From: Neobacillus drentensis
GTDB lineage: Bacteria > Bacillota > Bacilli > Bacillales > Cytobacillaceae
Direction: 5' to 3'
Length of the DNA stretch: 64,000 nucleotides
Assembly: GCF_021560175.1 (NCBI RefSeq)
Contig: NZ_CP091110.1
Coordinates: forward strand, 2,098,001 to 2,162,000
Shown: positions 1 through 8,810 of the stretch, piece by piece
How the letters are laid out: each line of letters starts with the position of its first letter
Numbering within the stretch: position 1 is the stretch's first letter
Notes under the pieces: model-generated
Database searches by the model: none
Told to the model about the DNA's origin: nothing
Seen by the model: the letters and a program-made list of their open reading frames with translations, nothing else
Translations under genes and position numbers: made by a program

Positions 1-1
1 G

Positions 2-436
2 GAGTACATCAAGATTATCCTGCCATTTCTTATCATTGGATCGGTCATTTTGATGATGAATGCAAAAGAATTAAATGCAATGTCGTTCGGTGAAGAGAAG
101 GCACAGCATTTAGGTGTCAATGTCCAAAGCAGAAAATTGATGATCTTAATCGCCGGTTCCATCCTAACGGGGGCGTCTGTAGCTGTTTCCGGAACCATCG
201 GATTTGTAGGGCTTGTCATTCCACATTTGGCGAGATTATGTTGGGGCCCGGACCATAAGCACCTTTTGCCATTATCGATTTTAACCGGTAGCGGGTTTTT
301 AATCATTGCGGATCTCATTTCAAGGACGATCATTTCTCCGACTGAATTACCGATCGGAGTGATTACCGCTTTAATTGGTGCACCGGTCTTTGCTCTCATT
401 CTTTTACAAAGAAAAAGGAAGGAAAGAAGTGGATAA
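2..436 (+). CDS. btuC: Vitamin B12 ABC transporter permease BtuC, C-terminal part
   Basis: This is the last ~144 residues of a FecCD/BtuC-type membrane permease. The reading frame is open from base 2, so the gene starts before the window. The fragment holds the typical end of the family: a helix, the GEEKAQHLG cytoplasmic segment that contacts the ATPase, the conserved GTIGFVGLVIPHLAR stretch, and two more membrane helices before a basic tail. FecCD permeases carry cobalamin or siderophores across the membrane with a BtuD/FhuC ATPase. The cobalamin reading comes from the genes that follow, starting with an ATPase only 3 bp downstream. A siderophore permease cannot be excluded from the fragment alone, but the operon makes that unlikely. 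Confidence 0.85.
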   Translation, partial: EYIKIILPFLIIGSVILMMNAKELNAMSFGEEKAQHLGVNVQSRKLMILIAGSILTGASVAVSGTIGFVGLVIPHLARLCWGPDHKHLLPLSILTGSGFLIIADLISRTIISPTELPIGVITALIGAPVFALILLQRKRKERSG

Positions 437-439
437 GAA

Positions 440-1906
440 ATGATTAGAGTTGAAAATATTTCAGGTGGATATACAGGTGAATCCGTTCTAAAAAACGTTT
501 CTTTTGAAGTCGGAACGGGGGAATTGTTTGGTGTCTTAGGACCAAACGGCAGCGGAAAGACGACTCTTTTAAAACTGCTTAGCGGAATCTTGGCCATTCG
601 TGGTGGAGAGATTTTCTTAAAGGGAAAAAGGCTTCAAGATTTCTCTACTAAACAGTTAGCGCGTATGGTTGCTGTTTTATCCCAGCATTCCTTCGAATCT
701 TTCTCCTATACAGTAAAAGATACCGTTTCACTCGGTCGCTATGCCCATCAAAAAGGTTGGTTTCAATCGTGGAGCAAGGAAGATGAAGAGATTGTCCAAA
801 CAGTCATGGCACAGACGGGTGTAGCTTCATTACAAAATAAAACGATACAGGAACTATCCGGTGGTGAGAAGCAGCGTGTTTTTTTGGCGCAGGCACTGGC
901 CCAGGAGCCTGAAATTCTTCTTTTGGATGAACCGACAAACCATTTGGACCTATCCTATCAAAAAGAATTATTAGATCTCCTCAAACGATGGACGATTGAT
1001 AAAGGTTTAACCGTCGTGTCAATTTTTCATGATTTAAATCTTGCCGGGCTTTATTGTGATCGGCTTCTCCTGCTGGAAAAAGGGACAGTGAATATTCAAC
1101 ATATTCCGAATGAAGTACTAAAAGAAGAGCGAATTCGAAAAGTATTTCATACCGACATCAAGAAGCATCCGCACCCAAAAGTGGCTGCTCCGCAAATGGC
1201 CCTCTTACCAAATTTACAGCAAACCGAAAATGCCGAGTGTATTGATGAAAGCCGTCTGTCTTTTTTTAAAGAATACATCCGATTAGAATCTTCCATACCG
1301 CTCCGAACGATGTCTTCCGGTGTAGTTGGGGCGGGGACCGGCTGGTATCAAAAGTTCGTGAATCGCCATGTGGATAAAAACTATAACTGCAGTGATCACC
1401 GCCAGGAAATGTCGGCTTTTCTTAGCGCAAATGGATTTGAACCGGCAGAGACGGTCGGGATGATGACCGCAGTTTTCCTCGATGATGCGGCCTATCAATT
1501 GTATGAAAACGATGATTTTTCGATTTTTGTTGTGGTGACAGCTGGTGTTAGCAATGCGATTGATGCTTCGAAGAGTGAAATGCATTCCTATGAATTTTCT
1601 CCGGGAACCATTAATACTTGGATTTTCGTGAATGGTGAACTGACCGAGGAGGCATTTATTCAAAGCATTATGACGGCAACTGAAGCAAAAGGTAAGGTGA
1701 TGAATGACCAAAAGGTGATTGACAAGGTCACGGGAACGATTGCGACTGGAACTTCCACCGACAGCATTTTAATTGCCGCCACACAACAAGGAAAATGTTT
1801 GGAATTTGCAGGGACGATTACTCCTTTAGGAAAACTCATCAGCAAAGCTGTGTATCAGTGTACAACAAAAGCGTTACAAAAATCGCGAAAAAGGATTCGA
1901 TCATGA
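440..1906 (+). CDS. btuD: BtuD-CbiZ fusion: cobalamin ABC ATPase joined to adenosylcobinamide amidohydrolase
   Basis: A 488-residue two-part protein. Residues 1 to about 250 are a FecE/BtuD ATPase, with Walker A GPNGSGKTT at 34-42, signature LSGGE at 139-143 and Walker B ILLLDEP at 159-165. Residues from about 270 to the end match CbiZ, the amidohydrolase that removes the aminopropanol arm of adenosylcobinamide to give adenosylcobyric acid. CbiZ lets a cell remodel imported corrinoids with an unwanted lower-ligand arm; fusions of this kind are known in some bacilli. The gene follows btuC by 3 bp and overlaps cbiB by 4 bp (ATGA). The result is one polypeptide for import energy and first-step remodelling. 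Cobyric acid released here would be used by CbiB and CobD encoded next. Confidence 0.92.
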   Translation: MIRVENISGGYTGESVLKNVSFEVGTGELFGVLGPNGSGKTTLLKLLSGILAIRGGEIFLKGKRLQDFSTKQLARMVAVLSQHSFESFSYTVKDTVSLGRYAHQKGWFQSWSKEDEEIVQTVMAQTGVASLQNKTIQELSGGEKQRVFLAQALAQEPEILLLDEPTNHLDLSYQKELLDLLKRWTIDKGLTVVSIFHDLNLAGLYCDRLLLLEKGTVNIQHIPNEVLKEERIRKVFHTDIKKHPHPKVAAPQMALLPNLQQTENAECIDESRLSFFKEYIRLESSIPLRTMSSGVVGAGTGWYQKFVNRHVDKNYNCSDHRQEMSAFLSANGFEPAETVGMMTAVFLDDAAYQLYENDDFSIFVVVTAGVSNAIDASKSEMHSYEFSPGTINTWIFVNGELTEEAFIQSIMTATEAKGKVMNDQKVIDKVTGTIATGTSTDSILIAATQQGKCLEFAGTITPLGKLISKAVYQCTTKALQKSRKRIRS

Positions 1907-2886
1907 TAGTTTATCATTTAATCTCAATCACAATCGCATACCTTATTGATATGGTCGTTGGAGACCCGCCTCATTGGCCGCATCCTGTCAAATGGATGGG
2001 CCGGATGATTGCTTTCTTTGAAAAGCGTTGGAATATAGGAGAAAGAAAACGTATGAAGGGGGCTTTTATGCTTCTGATTGTTTTAGTGGCTGTTTTTGCG
2101 TTCGTTTTTCTCCTTATTTTTATCGGTTATAAGCTTCATCCCGCCCTTGGAATTATTCTGGAGAGCATAATTATTTCAACCACAATTGCGCAAAAAAGCC
2201 TAAAACAGGCCTCTGTTGAGGTGTATGGGCCGTTAAAAGAAGGAGATCTCATAACAGCAAGATTAAAATTATCCTATATTGTCGGCAGGGATACGGATCG
2301 GTTGGAGGAAGGAGAAATAGCCCGCGGTGCAATTGAAACGGTTGCGGAAAATACAAGTGACGGGGTCACAGCGCCCTTGTTTTGGGCATTAGTGGGAGGG
2401 GCGCCGCTTGCGATGGTTTATCGGGCAACCAATACGTGTGATTCAATGGTCGGTTATAAGAATGAACGCTACAAGGAATTTGGCTGGGCTTCAGCGAAAT
2501 GGGATGATGTGATGAACTGGATTCCGAGCCGCTTGACGGGAATCATCATGATGCTTGGGAATAGGCCGAGAAAAACAAGCTATCAAAAAGCATGGACGAT
2601 TTTGTTCCGCGATGCCAAAAAACATCCAAGCCCAAACAGTGGATGGGGCGAAGCGGCAGTTGCATCTATTTTAGGAATTCAGCTTGGGGGGATTAATTAT
2701 TACAAAGGGCTCATATCGAACCGGGCAAAAATGGGGGATCCGATTGAGCCGATTCAGCTGGAACAGATAAAAGCAGCAAATGCAATTTTAAGCAAAACGG
2801 TTTTTTTATTTATACTTTTCTTATGGGCAGGAGGGATGTGCCTTGAAATGGCCATCACATGGTTCGAATCCCCAATATCTTTATGA
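1903..2886 (+). CDS. cbiB: Adenosylcobinamide-phosphate synthase CbiB
   Basis: A 327-residue membrane protein of the CbiB (CobD in aerobic nomenclature) family. It condenses adenosylcobyric acid with aminopropanol phosphate to give adenosylcobinamide phosphate. The N-terminus shows the family hallmark GDPPHWPHPVKWMG, and the middle shows ENTSDGVTAPLFWALVGG and YRATNTCDSMVGYKN. About four hydrophobic segments are visible. The start at 1903 is chosen because its ATG overlaps the btuD-cbiZ stop by four bases, a translational-coupling arrangement; longer in-frame starts would lie inside the CbiZ domain. Its 3' end overlaps cobD by 44 bases. It is supplied with substrate by CbiZ or CobQ and by the CobD decarboxylase. 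Confidence 0.93.
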   Translation: MIVYHLISITIAYLIDMVVGDPPHWPHPVKWMGRMIAFFEKRWNIGERKRMKGAFMLLIVLVAVFAFVFLLIFIGYKLHPALGIILESIIISTTIAQKSLKQASVEVYGPLKEGDLITARLKLSYIVGRDTDRLEEGEIARGAIETVAENTSDGVTAPLFWALVGGAPLAMVYRATNTCDSMVGYKNERYKEFGWASAKWDDVMNWIPSRLTGIIMMLGNRPRKTSYQKAWTILFRDAKKHPSPNSGWGEAAVASILGIQLGGINYYKGLISNRAKMGDPIEPIQLEQIKAANAILSKTVFLFILFLWAGGMCLEMAITWFESPISL

Positions 2887-3922
2887 AGCAATGGGCATGA
2901 AGCTTCCGGATCAGTACCTCGATTTTAGCGCCAATATCAATCCGCTTGGACCGCCGGAAGCATTGAAAACGAAGTGGAATGACTTTTATAACAAGGTAAC
3001 GGTGTACCCGGACCCTTATTCCATAACGTTGAAGCAACAACTGTCAAAAAATGAACAGATCCCGATCGATTCTCTGCTAATAGGAAACGGCGGAGCAGAG
3101 CTAATCACCCTTGCCGCAAGAATGCTGGAGGGGAAAAAGGTGTTATTGATTCAGCCTACGTTTTCGGAGTACGAACATGCGTGCAGGGTCAATCGCTGCG
3201 AGATCATTATCCATCAATTGGAAGCGCCGGATTTTGAACTCAACCTTGATGGCATCCGTCAGAAATTAAGGGATGCAGATGCGCTGTTTTTCTGTAATCC
3301 AAACAATCCGACAGGAATCCACTACACGAAATCCGACATCATCTTGCTGATGGAAGAATGTGAGAAACACGATTGTTTGTTTATATTGGATGAAGCCTTT
3401 TATGACTTTTTGGAGGATTATCAATCGCTTTCTCCATATATTAAGAGATCTCCCCATTTATTAGTGATTCGTTCGATGACCAAAATGTTTGCGATCCCGG
3501 GGATTCGGCTCGGCTATGCAGCTGGAGATCCAGCCACGGTTGCGAAGCTTCAAAACTTGCAATCCCATTGGAGTACCAATGCAATTGCTTTGGCAGCTGG
3601 TGAATTATGTATAGAGGAAGAAGCATTTATTAGAAGGACCCAAACATATATTGCAAATGAGCGAAAGAGGCTTTTCACTTATTACAAAAAACAGGGGTTT
3701 ATGATTTCAGCTTCTAAAGTGAATTTTTATTTATTGCAGGACCCCTATCAAAAAGACCAGTTTGCGTTATTTGAATTCCTGTTAAAAAAAGGAATCATCC
3801 CACGCCATACCTTTAATTTTCCTGGTTTAGAAGGGAATTGGCTGCGATTTGCCATTAAAAACAGTCAAGAAAACGAGCAGTTAATGGAGGTGCTGAACCA
3901 GTGGAGAAAGCACCATTGTTGA
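2843..3922 (+). CDS. cobD: Threonine-phosphate decarboxylase CobD
   Basis: A 359-residue PLP enzyme of aminotransferase fold type I, related to histidinol-phosphate aminotransferase. CobD decarboxylates L-threonine phosphate to (R)-1-amino-2-propanol phosphate, the linker CbiB attaches. The N-terminal WPSHGSNPQYLYEA segment is characteristic of CobD and not of HisC. NPNNPTG and the SMTKMFAIPGIRLGY stretch carrying the PLP lysine are present. The start is a TTG at 2843 with an AGGAGGG ribosome site nine bases upstream, inside the end of cbiB; starting later would lose the conserved N-terminus. The 3' end overlaps cobU by 22 bases. Confidence 0.92.
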   Translation: MKWPSHGSNPQYLYEAMGMKLPDQYLDFSANINPLGPPEALKTKWNDFYNKVTVYPDPYSITLKQQLSKNEQIPIDSLLIGNGGAELITLAARMLEGKKVLLIQPTFSEYEHACRVNRCEIIIHQLEAPDFELNLDGIRQKLRDADALFFCNPNNPTGIHYTKSDIILLMEECEKHDCLFILDEAFYDFLEDYQSLSPYIKRSPHLLVIRSMTKMFAIPGIRLGYAAGDPATVAKLQNLQSHWSTNAIALAAGELCIEEEAFIRRTQTYIANERKRLFTYYKKQGFMISASKVNFYLLQDPYQKDQFALFEFLLKKGIIPRHTFNFPGLEGNWLRFAIKNSQENEQLMEVLNQWRKHHC

Positions 3923-4473
3923 TTTTTATCACAGGTGGTGTCAGAAGCGGAAAGAGCAGCTTTGCAGAACGGATTACAGTGGAAAGAGCGGCTGAAACTG
4001 GCGGAAAACTTCATTATATTGCAACGGGTGTACCGTTTGATTCCGAAATGAAAGAACGAATCAAAAAACATCAGCAGGACCGAGAAAATGCGAAGGTTTA
4101 CTGGCATACGGTGGAGAAGTCTTTAAGCGTTGGTGAATTAGCTGCCCATTATAATGAACATGATTTTTTGTTGCTTGATTGTGTGACAACTTTATTAAAC
4201 AATGAACTGTTTTCGGCTGTACATAAATGGGACCAACCTATCTTGGATACAGTGTATGAAAAGATCATAACCGGAATTTTGGCGATAAAAAGGCAAGCCG
4301 GAGCTATCGTTGTGGTCAGTAATGAAGTATTACACGAACCGAACGTGGAGAATGAACTTATTTTAGCCTATAAACGTTTGCTTGGTAAAATCCATCAAAG
4401 GTTAGTGGAGGAAGCAGATCAGGCGTATTTAATTGAAGGTGGAATACCGATTGTCATGAAGGAGGTGATGTGA
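3901..4473 (+). CDS. cobU: Adenosylcobinamide kinase / guanylyltransferase CobU
   Basis: A 190-residue P-loop protein. CobU phosphorylates adenosylcobinamide and transfers GMP to the phosphate, giving adenosyl-GDP-cobinamide for CobS. The P-loop GGVRSGKS is at residues 12-19, followed by the ITVERAAETGGKLHYIATG segment. The C-terminal part keeps VVVVSNEV but departs from the classical NEVGxGIVP motif, as is common in Gram-positive short versions. The start is GTG at 3901 with a GGAGGT site upstream. The stop overlaps the start of cobQ as TGATG. A partial paralogue is encoded at 7287-7736. Confidence 0.9.
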   Translation: MEKAPLLIFITGGVRSGKSSFAERITVERAAETGGKLHYIATGVPFDSEMKERIKKHQQDRENAKVYWHTVEKSLSVGELAAHYNEHDFLLLDCVTTLLNNELFSAVHKWDQPILDTVYEKIITGILAIKRQAGAIVVVSNEVLHEPNVENELILAYKRLLGKIHQRLVEEADQAYLIEGGIPIVMKEVM

Positions 4474-5981
4474 TGAGGGGAGTGATGATTCAAGGGACGG
4501 CATCTGATGTGGGAAAAAGTTTAATTGTGACCGCTTTGTGCAGAATGTTTGCCAATGAAGGAATAAAAGTTGCCCCTTTTAAATCACAAAACATGTCCAA
4601 TAATTCTTATGTCACTCATGATGGCAAAGAGATTGGACGAGCTCAGGGAATGCAGGCAGAAGCAGCGAAGACGGAAGCGAGTGTCTGGATGAATCCGATT
4701 TTACTAAAACCAAGATCGCATATGCATTCTGAAGTGGTGTATTTGGGAAAGGCTGTTGAATCCATATCAGGTCAGGAATATCGAAACCGCTTTTATGAAA
4801 GAGGGCTAGAGGTGATCAAGGAATCGCTCTCCCATTTACAAAAAGAATTCGATTTATTGGTAATAGAAGGGGCCGGCAGTCCTGTTGAAATCAATTTAAA
4901 AGATCGAGAGATTGTCAATATGAAAGTGGCAGAAATGGCGGATGTGCCGGTCATCCTTGTTGCCGATATCGATCGGGGAGGAGTTTTTGCCAGTATTGTT
5001 GGCACGCTTGAATTACTGGAACCTATTGAGAGAGAGAGAGTCGCAGGCCTGATGATTAATAAATTCCGGGGAGATCGCTCATTATTTGAAGATGGCATTC
5101 GCTGGTTGGAGGAGAAAACAGGAATCCCTGTTTTAGGAGTTTTGCCATATGTGGAAAACCATATGATAGATGGGGAAGACTCCTTATCGATTCATCAGCA
5201 ATTTAGAGGCAGAAAAAAAGCTGACCTTGATATTGTTGTGATTCAACTTCCATTTATCTCAAATTATAGTGATTTGGACCCGTTTTTGTATGAAGAAGAT
5301 GTTTCACTGCGCTGGGTGAAAGATCCTTCAGAATTCGGCAGGCCGGATGCAGTGATTATCCCCGGTACAAAAAGCACGATCAGCGATTTGAATGATCTTA
5401 GGGCAAAAAATCTGGATCAATCGATTCAAAGACATTTGGAAGATGGCGGCTTTTTGGTAGGAATTTGTGGCGGCTATCAAATGCTGGGGGATGAATTGAT
5501 AGATGAAGCTGGTTCAGATACAGGGAAAACCTACTGCTGCGTAGAGGGATTAGGGATGATACCTGCGAAAACATTTTTTAAACGTGAAAAAGAAACCACA
5601 AGGACAGCAGCCCAACTTCACAAGGACACCGGTCTACCCCATTGTCATAGGTTAGAAGGGTACGAGATTCATTTAGGCAGTACCATCCTATCTCGGGAAG
5701 GATGTTCTTTTCTCCAAACCACTGATGGGAAAGCAGAGGGCTACTACGACAAAAACGGCAGAATAATAGGAACATATCTCCATCATCTCTTTCATAATGA
5801 CGGTTGGAGAAACCAATGGTTGAATAGTATTCGGGAGTGGAAGGGACTTCCAAACAAAAAAGTGGTCCATATAAAAGATTTTAAAGATCAAAGATTTAAT
5901 GAATTAGCCCGGCAAATGAAAGATCATATCAATTGGGATTTGCTTCATCACATTATTAATCAATGGGGTAGAAGAGCATGA
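4473..5981 (+). CDS. cobQ: Cobyric acid synthase CobQ/CbiP
   Basis: A 502-residue glutamine-dependent amidotransferase that converts adenosylcobyrinic acid a,c-diamide into adenosylcobyric acid using ATP and glutamine. The N-terminal dethiobiotin-synthetase-like domain begins with the P-loop GTASDVGKS and KSQNMSNNS. The C-terminal class I amidotransferase domain has the nucleophilic cysteine in GICGGYQMLG and the catalytic histidine in GTYLHHLF. The ATG at 4473 has an AAGGAGGTG site six bases upstream; a GTG one codon earlier is possible. Earlier corrin-ring enzymes are absent from the window, so in this cluster CobQ most likely acts on salvaged intermediates or on precursors made elsewhere. 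Confidence 0.93.
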   Translation: MRGVMIQGTASDVGKSLIVTALCRMFANEGIKVAPFKSQNMSNNSYVTHDGKEIGRAQGMQAEAAKTEASVWMNPILLKPRSHMHSEVVYLGKAVESISGQEYRNRFYERGLEVIKESLSHLQKEFDLLVIEGAGSPVEINLKDREIVNMKVAEMADVPVILVADIDRGGVFASIVGTLELLEPIERERVAGLMINKFRGDRSLFEDGIRWLEEKTGIPVLGVLPYVENHMIDGEDSLSIHQQFRGRKKADLDIVVIQLPFISNYSDLDPFLYEEDVSLRWVKDPSEFGRPDAVIIPGTKSTISDLNDLRAKNLDQSIQRHLEDGGFLVGICGGYQMLGDELIDEAGSDTGKTYCCVEGLGMIPAKTFFKREKETTRTAAQLHKDTGLPHCHRLEGYEIHLGSTILSREGCSFLQTTDGKAEGYYDKNGRIIGTYLHHLFHNDGWRNQWLNSIREWKGLPNKKVVHIKDFKDQRFNELARQMKDHINWDLLHHIINQWGRRA

Positions 5982-6766
5982 AGTTGCTTATGGGGTTGAT
6001 GATTAACCTGCAATTTTTCACGTCTATTCCAATTAAGCGGGAATTGCCTATGGATCAACAGAATCTTCGCGGGGCGGTTCAGGCTTTTCCGTTAGTAGGA
6101 TTCATTCAAGGAGTTTCTTATTCAATCCTTTTGTATGCTGTGATGAACTGGACTCCTTTTTCTCATGTAGCTGCTGCCTTTCTTTTGTGGCTAGCGACCA
6201 TTCTTCTTACAGGAGGCATCCATTTGGATGGCTGGATGGATGCAAGTGATGCTTATTTTTCGTATCAGGATCAGGAAAAAAGACTCGAGATTATGAAGGA
6301 CCCGCGAACAGGTGCCTTTGGAGTCATCTCGGTTATTGTGTTGCTGAGCTGCCGTTTTTTCTTTATCTATGAACTGACCATGAACATTGGGCCTGTAATC
6401 TATTACCTGATTGCTGCCTTGCCTTTTTTTAGTAAAAGTGTAATGGGCGCGGTGCTGCTATCCGTTCAATCGGCTAAAAATGAAGGTCTTGGCCGTATGT
6501 TTCAACAGGCCGCAACCGTAAAAGTGCTTTGGATTTATCCTTGCTATATCCTTGTTTTTCTGATAGCAGTCTTTTGGTCAAGGGAATTTTTCATCCCTAT
6601 GTGCCTGTTGCTTTTAGCTTCAATCCTTTGCTATTTGATTTTTCGCAGGAATGCACTCAAATGGTTCGGAGGTATTACGGGTGATGTTTTAGGAGCGACA
6701 GTAGAAGGGACTGAATTGATTTTATGGATGACCGTGTGGTTATTGCATTATTTCGTCATGGCTTAA
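5978..6766 (+). CDS. cobS: Cobalamin synthase CobS
   Basis: A 262-residue integral membrane enzyme that joins adenosyl-GDP-cobinamide to alpha-ribazole or its phosphate, completing the nucleotide loop. The family signature GGIHLDGWMDASDA is present near residue 80, followed by the DPRTGAFGV motif. At least five hydrophobic helices follow. The start overlaps the cobQ stop (ATGA). The end overlaps cobC by 43 bases. CobS is the meeting point of the two branches in this operon: CobU supplies the corrinoid and CblS supplies alpha-ribazole phosphate. Confidence 0.93.
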   Translation: MKLLMGLMINLQFFTSIPIKRELPMDQQNLRGAVQAFPLVGFIQGVSYSILLYAVMNWTPFSHVAAAFLLWLATILLTGGIHLDGWMDASDAYFSYQDQEKRLEIMKDPRTGAFGVISVIVLLSCRFFFIYELTMNIGPVIYYLIAALPFFSKSVMGAVLLSVQSAKNEGLGRMFQQAATVKVLWIYPCYILVFLIAVFWSREFFIPMCLLLLASILCYLIFRRNALKWFGGITGDVLGATVEGTELILWMTVWLLHYFVMA

Positions 6767-7335
6767 CAGAAGAAAATAAACGAAAAGCGTATTTAGGCTG
6801 GAATGATTCCCCCTTATGCCCAGAATCATATAATTTAGCAACAACCCGTACCTACAATTGTTATTTTTCCAGTGACCTGAAACGGTGTATAAGAACAGCA
6901 AATGTATTGTTTCCAAACGAGGAGCCTTTCCTTTTGAAAGATTTGCGGGAACTGGATTTTGGAAAATGGCAAGGAAAAACGTATGAAGAGTTGAAAACAG
7001 AAAAGCTTTACCGGCTATGGATTGAAGACCCGTTTACTATTGCACCGCCGGAGGGAGAATCTTTTCAGCAATTTAGCAAAAGAGTTCAAAATGGCTGGGA
7101 CAGAGTGATTCAAGAAATCCTTACGAAAAACTTTCAGCGCTGTGCATTGATTACTCATGGAGGAGTGATCAAACATCTTTTAGCAGAATTTGCCCCAGAG
7201 AGAAAGGAATTTTGGAGCTGGAGGGTGCCACATGGTTACGGGATTGAACTTATTTTTGAACGAGAAGCACTTAGGAGGAGAGAACGGTGCATTTTATTAC
7301 AGGAGGTGCCTTTAACGGGAAAAGAGCATGGGTGA
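6724..7335 (+). CDS. cobC: Alpha-ribazole phosphatase-type histidine phosphatase CobC
   Basis: A 203-residue member of the phosphoglycerate-mutase-like histidine phosphatase superfamily. The catalytic motif FRHGLTEENKRKAYLG lies close to the N-terminus, SSDLKRCIRTA and the acid-base ELDFGKWQGKTYEEL follow, and the second histidine is in ITHGGVIKHL. In cobalamin assembly CobC removes the 5'-phosphate from alpha-ribazole phosphate or adenosylcobalamin phosphate. The assignment to this role rests on position between cobS and other cob genes. The ATG at 6724 has no strong ribosome site; a GTG at 6736 would still keep the RHG motif, and coupling to cobS translation is likely. Confidence 0.85.
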   Translation: MDDRVVIALFRHGLTEENKRKAYLGWNDSPLCPESYNLATTRTYNCYFSSDLKRCIRTANVLFPNEEPFLLKDLRELDFGKWQGKTYEELKTEKLYRLWIEDPFTIAPPEGESFQQFSKRVQNGWDRVIQEILTKNFQRCALITHGGVIKHLLAEFAPERKEFWSWRVPHGYGIELIFEREALRRRERCILLQEVPLTGKEHG

Positions 7336-7736
7336 TAAAAACATACCAGGTCGAAAAGGATGAAAGCTGGTTGTCAGCCTATGAATACCATCCGCTGCCA
7401 CGGAATGTAAACCATCATCAAAATTTTCTCATCTTGGAAGGTATCGAAATCTGGTTAAAGCTTTTATCCGAGCAGGTTGATGTAAAGCAATCCCTAGAAA
7501 TTTGGAATAGCTGCTTAAATGACTGGATGAAATGGGAGAAGGAAAAGGCCGGCCGAAATGTAATTATAATCGGAACGGATATAACTAAGGGGATTGTACC
7601 TGTGGAAAAAGAAAATCGATTGTGGCGGGATCTAACAGGCTGGGCGTATCAAGATACCGCTGCCAAGGCACTAAAAGTGGATGTCATCTGGTACGGTATC
7701 AATAAAACCATTAAAGAAAAGGAGAATGTGACATGA
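7287..7736 (+). CDS. CobU-related small P-loop protein, function unknown
   Basis: A 149-residue protein that looks like a shortened, diverged relative of CobU. The N-terminal HFITGGAFNGKRAWV resembles the CobU P-loop with an altered end (GKR in place of GKS/T). The C-terminal IIIGTDITKGIVPVEKENRLWRDLTG and the AYQDTAAKALKVDVIWYG tail resemble the classical CobU NEVGxGIVP and C-terminal segments, which are poorly kept in the CobU at 3901-4473. The two proteins may have split conserved parts between them. The start is GTG at 7287 with an AGGAGGAG site. It overlaps cobC and, by four bases, the adenosyltransferase gene. It could be a regulatory or partner subunit, or a relic. Confidence 0.6.
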   Translation: MHFITGGAFNGKRAWVIKTYQVEKDESWLSAYEYHPLPRNVNHHQNFLILEGIEIWLKLLSEQVDVKQSLEIWNSCLNDWMKWEKEKAGRNVIIIGTDITKGIVPVEKENRLWRDLTGWAYQDTAAKALKVDVIWYGINKTIKEKENVT

Positions 7737-8317
7737 GAATTTACACACGAACAGGGGATAAAGGAAAAACAAGCATCATCGGTGGAAGGGTGGATAAAGA
7801 CGACACCCGTGTAGAAGCTTATGGAACAGTAGATGAAGTTAATTGTTTTGTCGGGCAGGCAATGGTTGAATTGGACCAGGAAATTTTTGGGGATGTCATT
7901 GCTGATCTTCAAAAAATTCAGCATGAATTATTTGATTGCGGAGGAGACCTTGCAAACATAACCGAAAAACGTGAAATCAAACTTCAAGAAGAGTCGATTG
8001 AGTACTTGGAATCAAAAATTGACGAATATATTGCTGAAGCACCGGAGCTGGAACGATTTATCCTCCCAGGAGGAACAAAGCCCGCCGCATCGATTCACAT
8101 AGCTAGAACGGTAACAAGAAGAGCAGAAAGATTAGTCGTCAGGCTTTCGAAGACAGATCAAAAACCACCGGAAACAGCACAGAAATATTTAAATCGGCTT
8201 TCAGACTATTTTTTTGCATTGGCAAGGGTCATAAACTTTCGCCTGCATGTGCAAGACGTAGAATATGAACGCAGTGCAAAAGTTTTTCGTACAGGAAATC
8301 GCAAGGAGGAAAAATAA
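7733..8317 (+). CDS. pduO: Cob(I)alamin adenosyltransferase, PduO type
   Basis: A 194-residue PduO-type ATP:corrinoid adenosyltransferase (YvqK in B. subtilis). It transfers the adenosyl group of ATP to the reduced cobalt. The N-terminal IYTRTGDKGKTSIIGG ATP-binding segment, the RVEAYGTVDEVNCFVG helix and the RTVTRRAER motif near residue 125 are all present, and the length fits the family. Its ATG overlaps the preceding stop (ATGA). Adenosylation is needed before CobU/CobS can act on salvaged corrinoids, so its place in the operon makes sense. Confidence 0.92.
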   Translation: MRIYTRTGDKGKTSIIGGRVDKDDTRVEAYGTVDEVNCFVGQAMVELDQEIFGDVIADLQKIQHELFDCGGDLANITEKREIKLQEESIEYLESKIDEYIAEAPELERFILPGGTKPAASIHIARTVTRRAERLVVRLSKTDQKPPETAQKYLNRLSDYFFALARVINFRLHVQDVEYERSAKVFRTGNRKEEK

Positions 8318-8318
8318 A

Positions 8319-8810
8319 TTGAAGGGAAAAACGATTAGCTTGCTAGGCTTGATGATTGCACTGTCGGCAGTTGGAGCAAGCATCAAAATTCCTGCTGTGA
8401 TTGATAGTGTGGCATTGGATGCCTTACCGGCTCTTCTAGCTGCTGCATTATTGGGTGTCAGAGCCGGGGCGATTACTGGAGCGTTAGGTCATTTATTCTC
8501 GGCATTAATCGGAGGATTTCCACTGGGCCCTATGCATCTGTTAATTGCAGTAGAAATGGCTGCACTTGTTTGGAGCTTTGGGATTTTATATAAACAAAAC
8601 AAAAGAATCCTTGCTAGTCTCGTTTTTATCGTGGGGAATGCCTTTATCGCTCCTGTACCGTTTATTTTTCTTATGAATAAAGGCTTTTATTTTGCAATTG
8701 TCCCTTCCCTTTTAATTGGTTCTTTCCTAAATACAGTGCTTGCTGTGATTTTAATTCCAAGACTTTCATCCTTGACACAGCAAGTATTGAAAAAGAGAGA
8801 TGCACATTGA
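8319..8810 (+). CDS. cblT: Alpha-ribazole transporter CblT (ECF S-component-like)
   Basis: A 163-residue very hydrophobic protein with about five to six membrane helices, resembling ECF transporter substrate-binding (S) components. It is coupled (TGATG) to a CblS-like kinase. In Listeria and Geobacillus the cblT-cblS pair imports alpha-ribazole and phosphorylates it, bypassing CobT; I assign CblT on this pairing and on the absence of cobT in the operon. The start is taken as TTG at 8319, with an AAGGAGGA site nine bases upstream, because the next upstream ATG lies inside the adenosyltransferase gene and would add a charged tail without a ribosome site. No ECF energy-coupling genes are in the window. 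Confidence 0.75.
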   Translation: MKGKTISLLGLMIALSAVGASIKIPAVIDSVALDALPALLAAALLGVRAGAITGALGHLFSALIGGFPLGPMHLLIAVEMAALVWSFGILYKQNKRILASLVFIVGNAFIAPVPFIFLMNKGFYFAIVPSLLIGSFLNTVLAVILIPRLSSLTQQVLKKRDAH

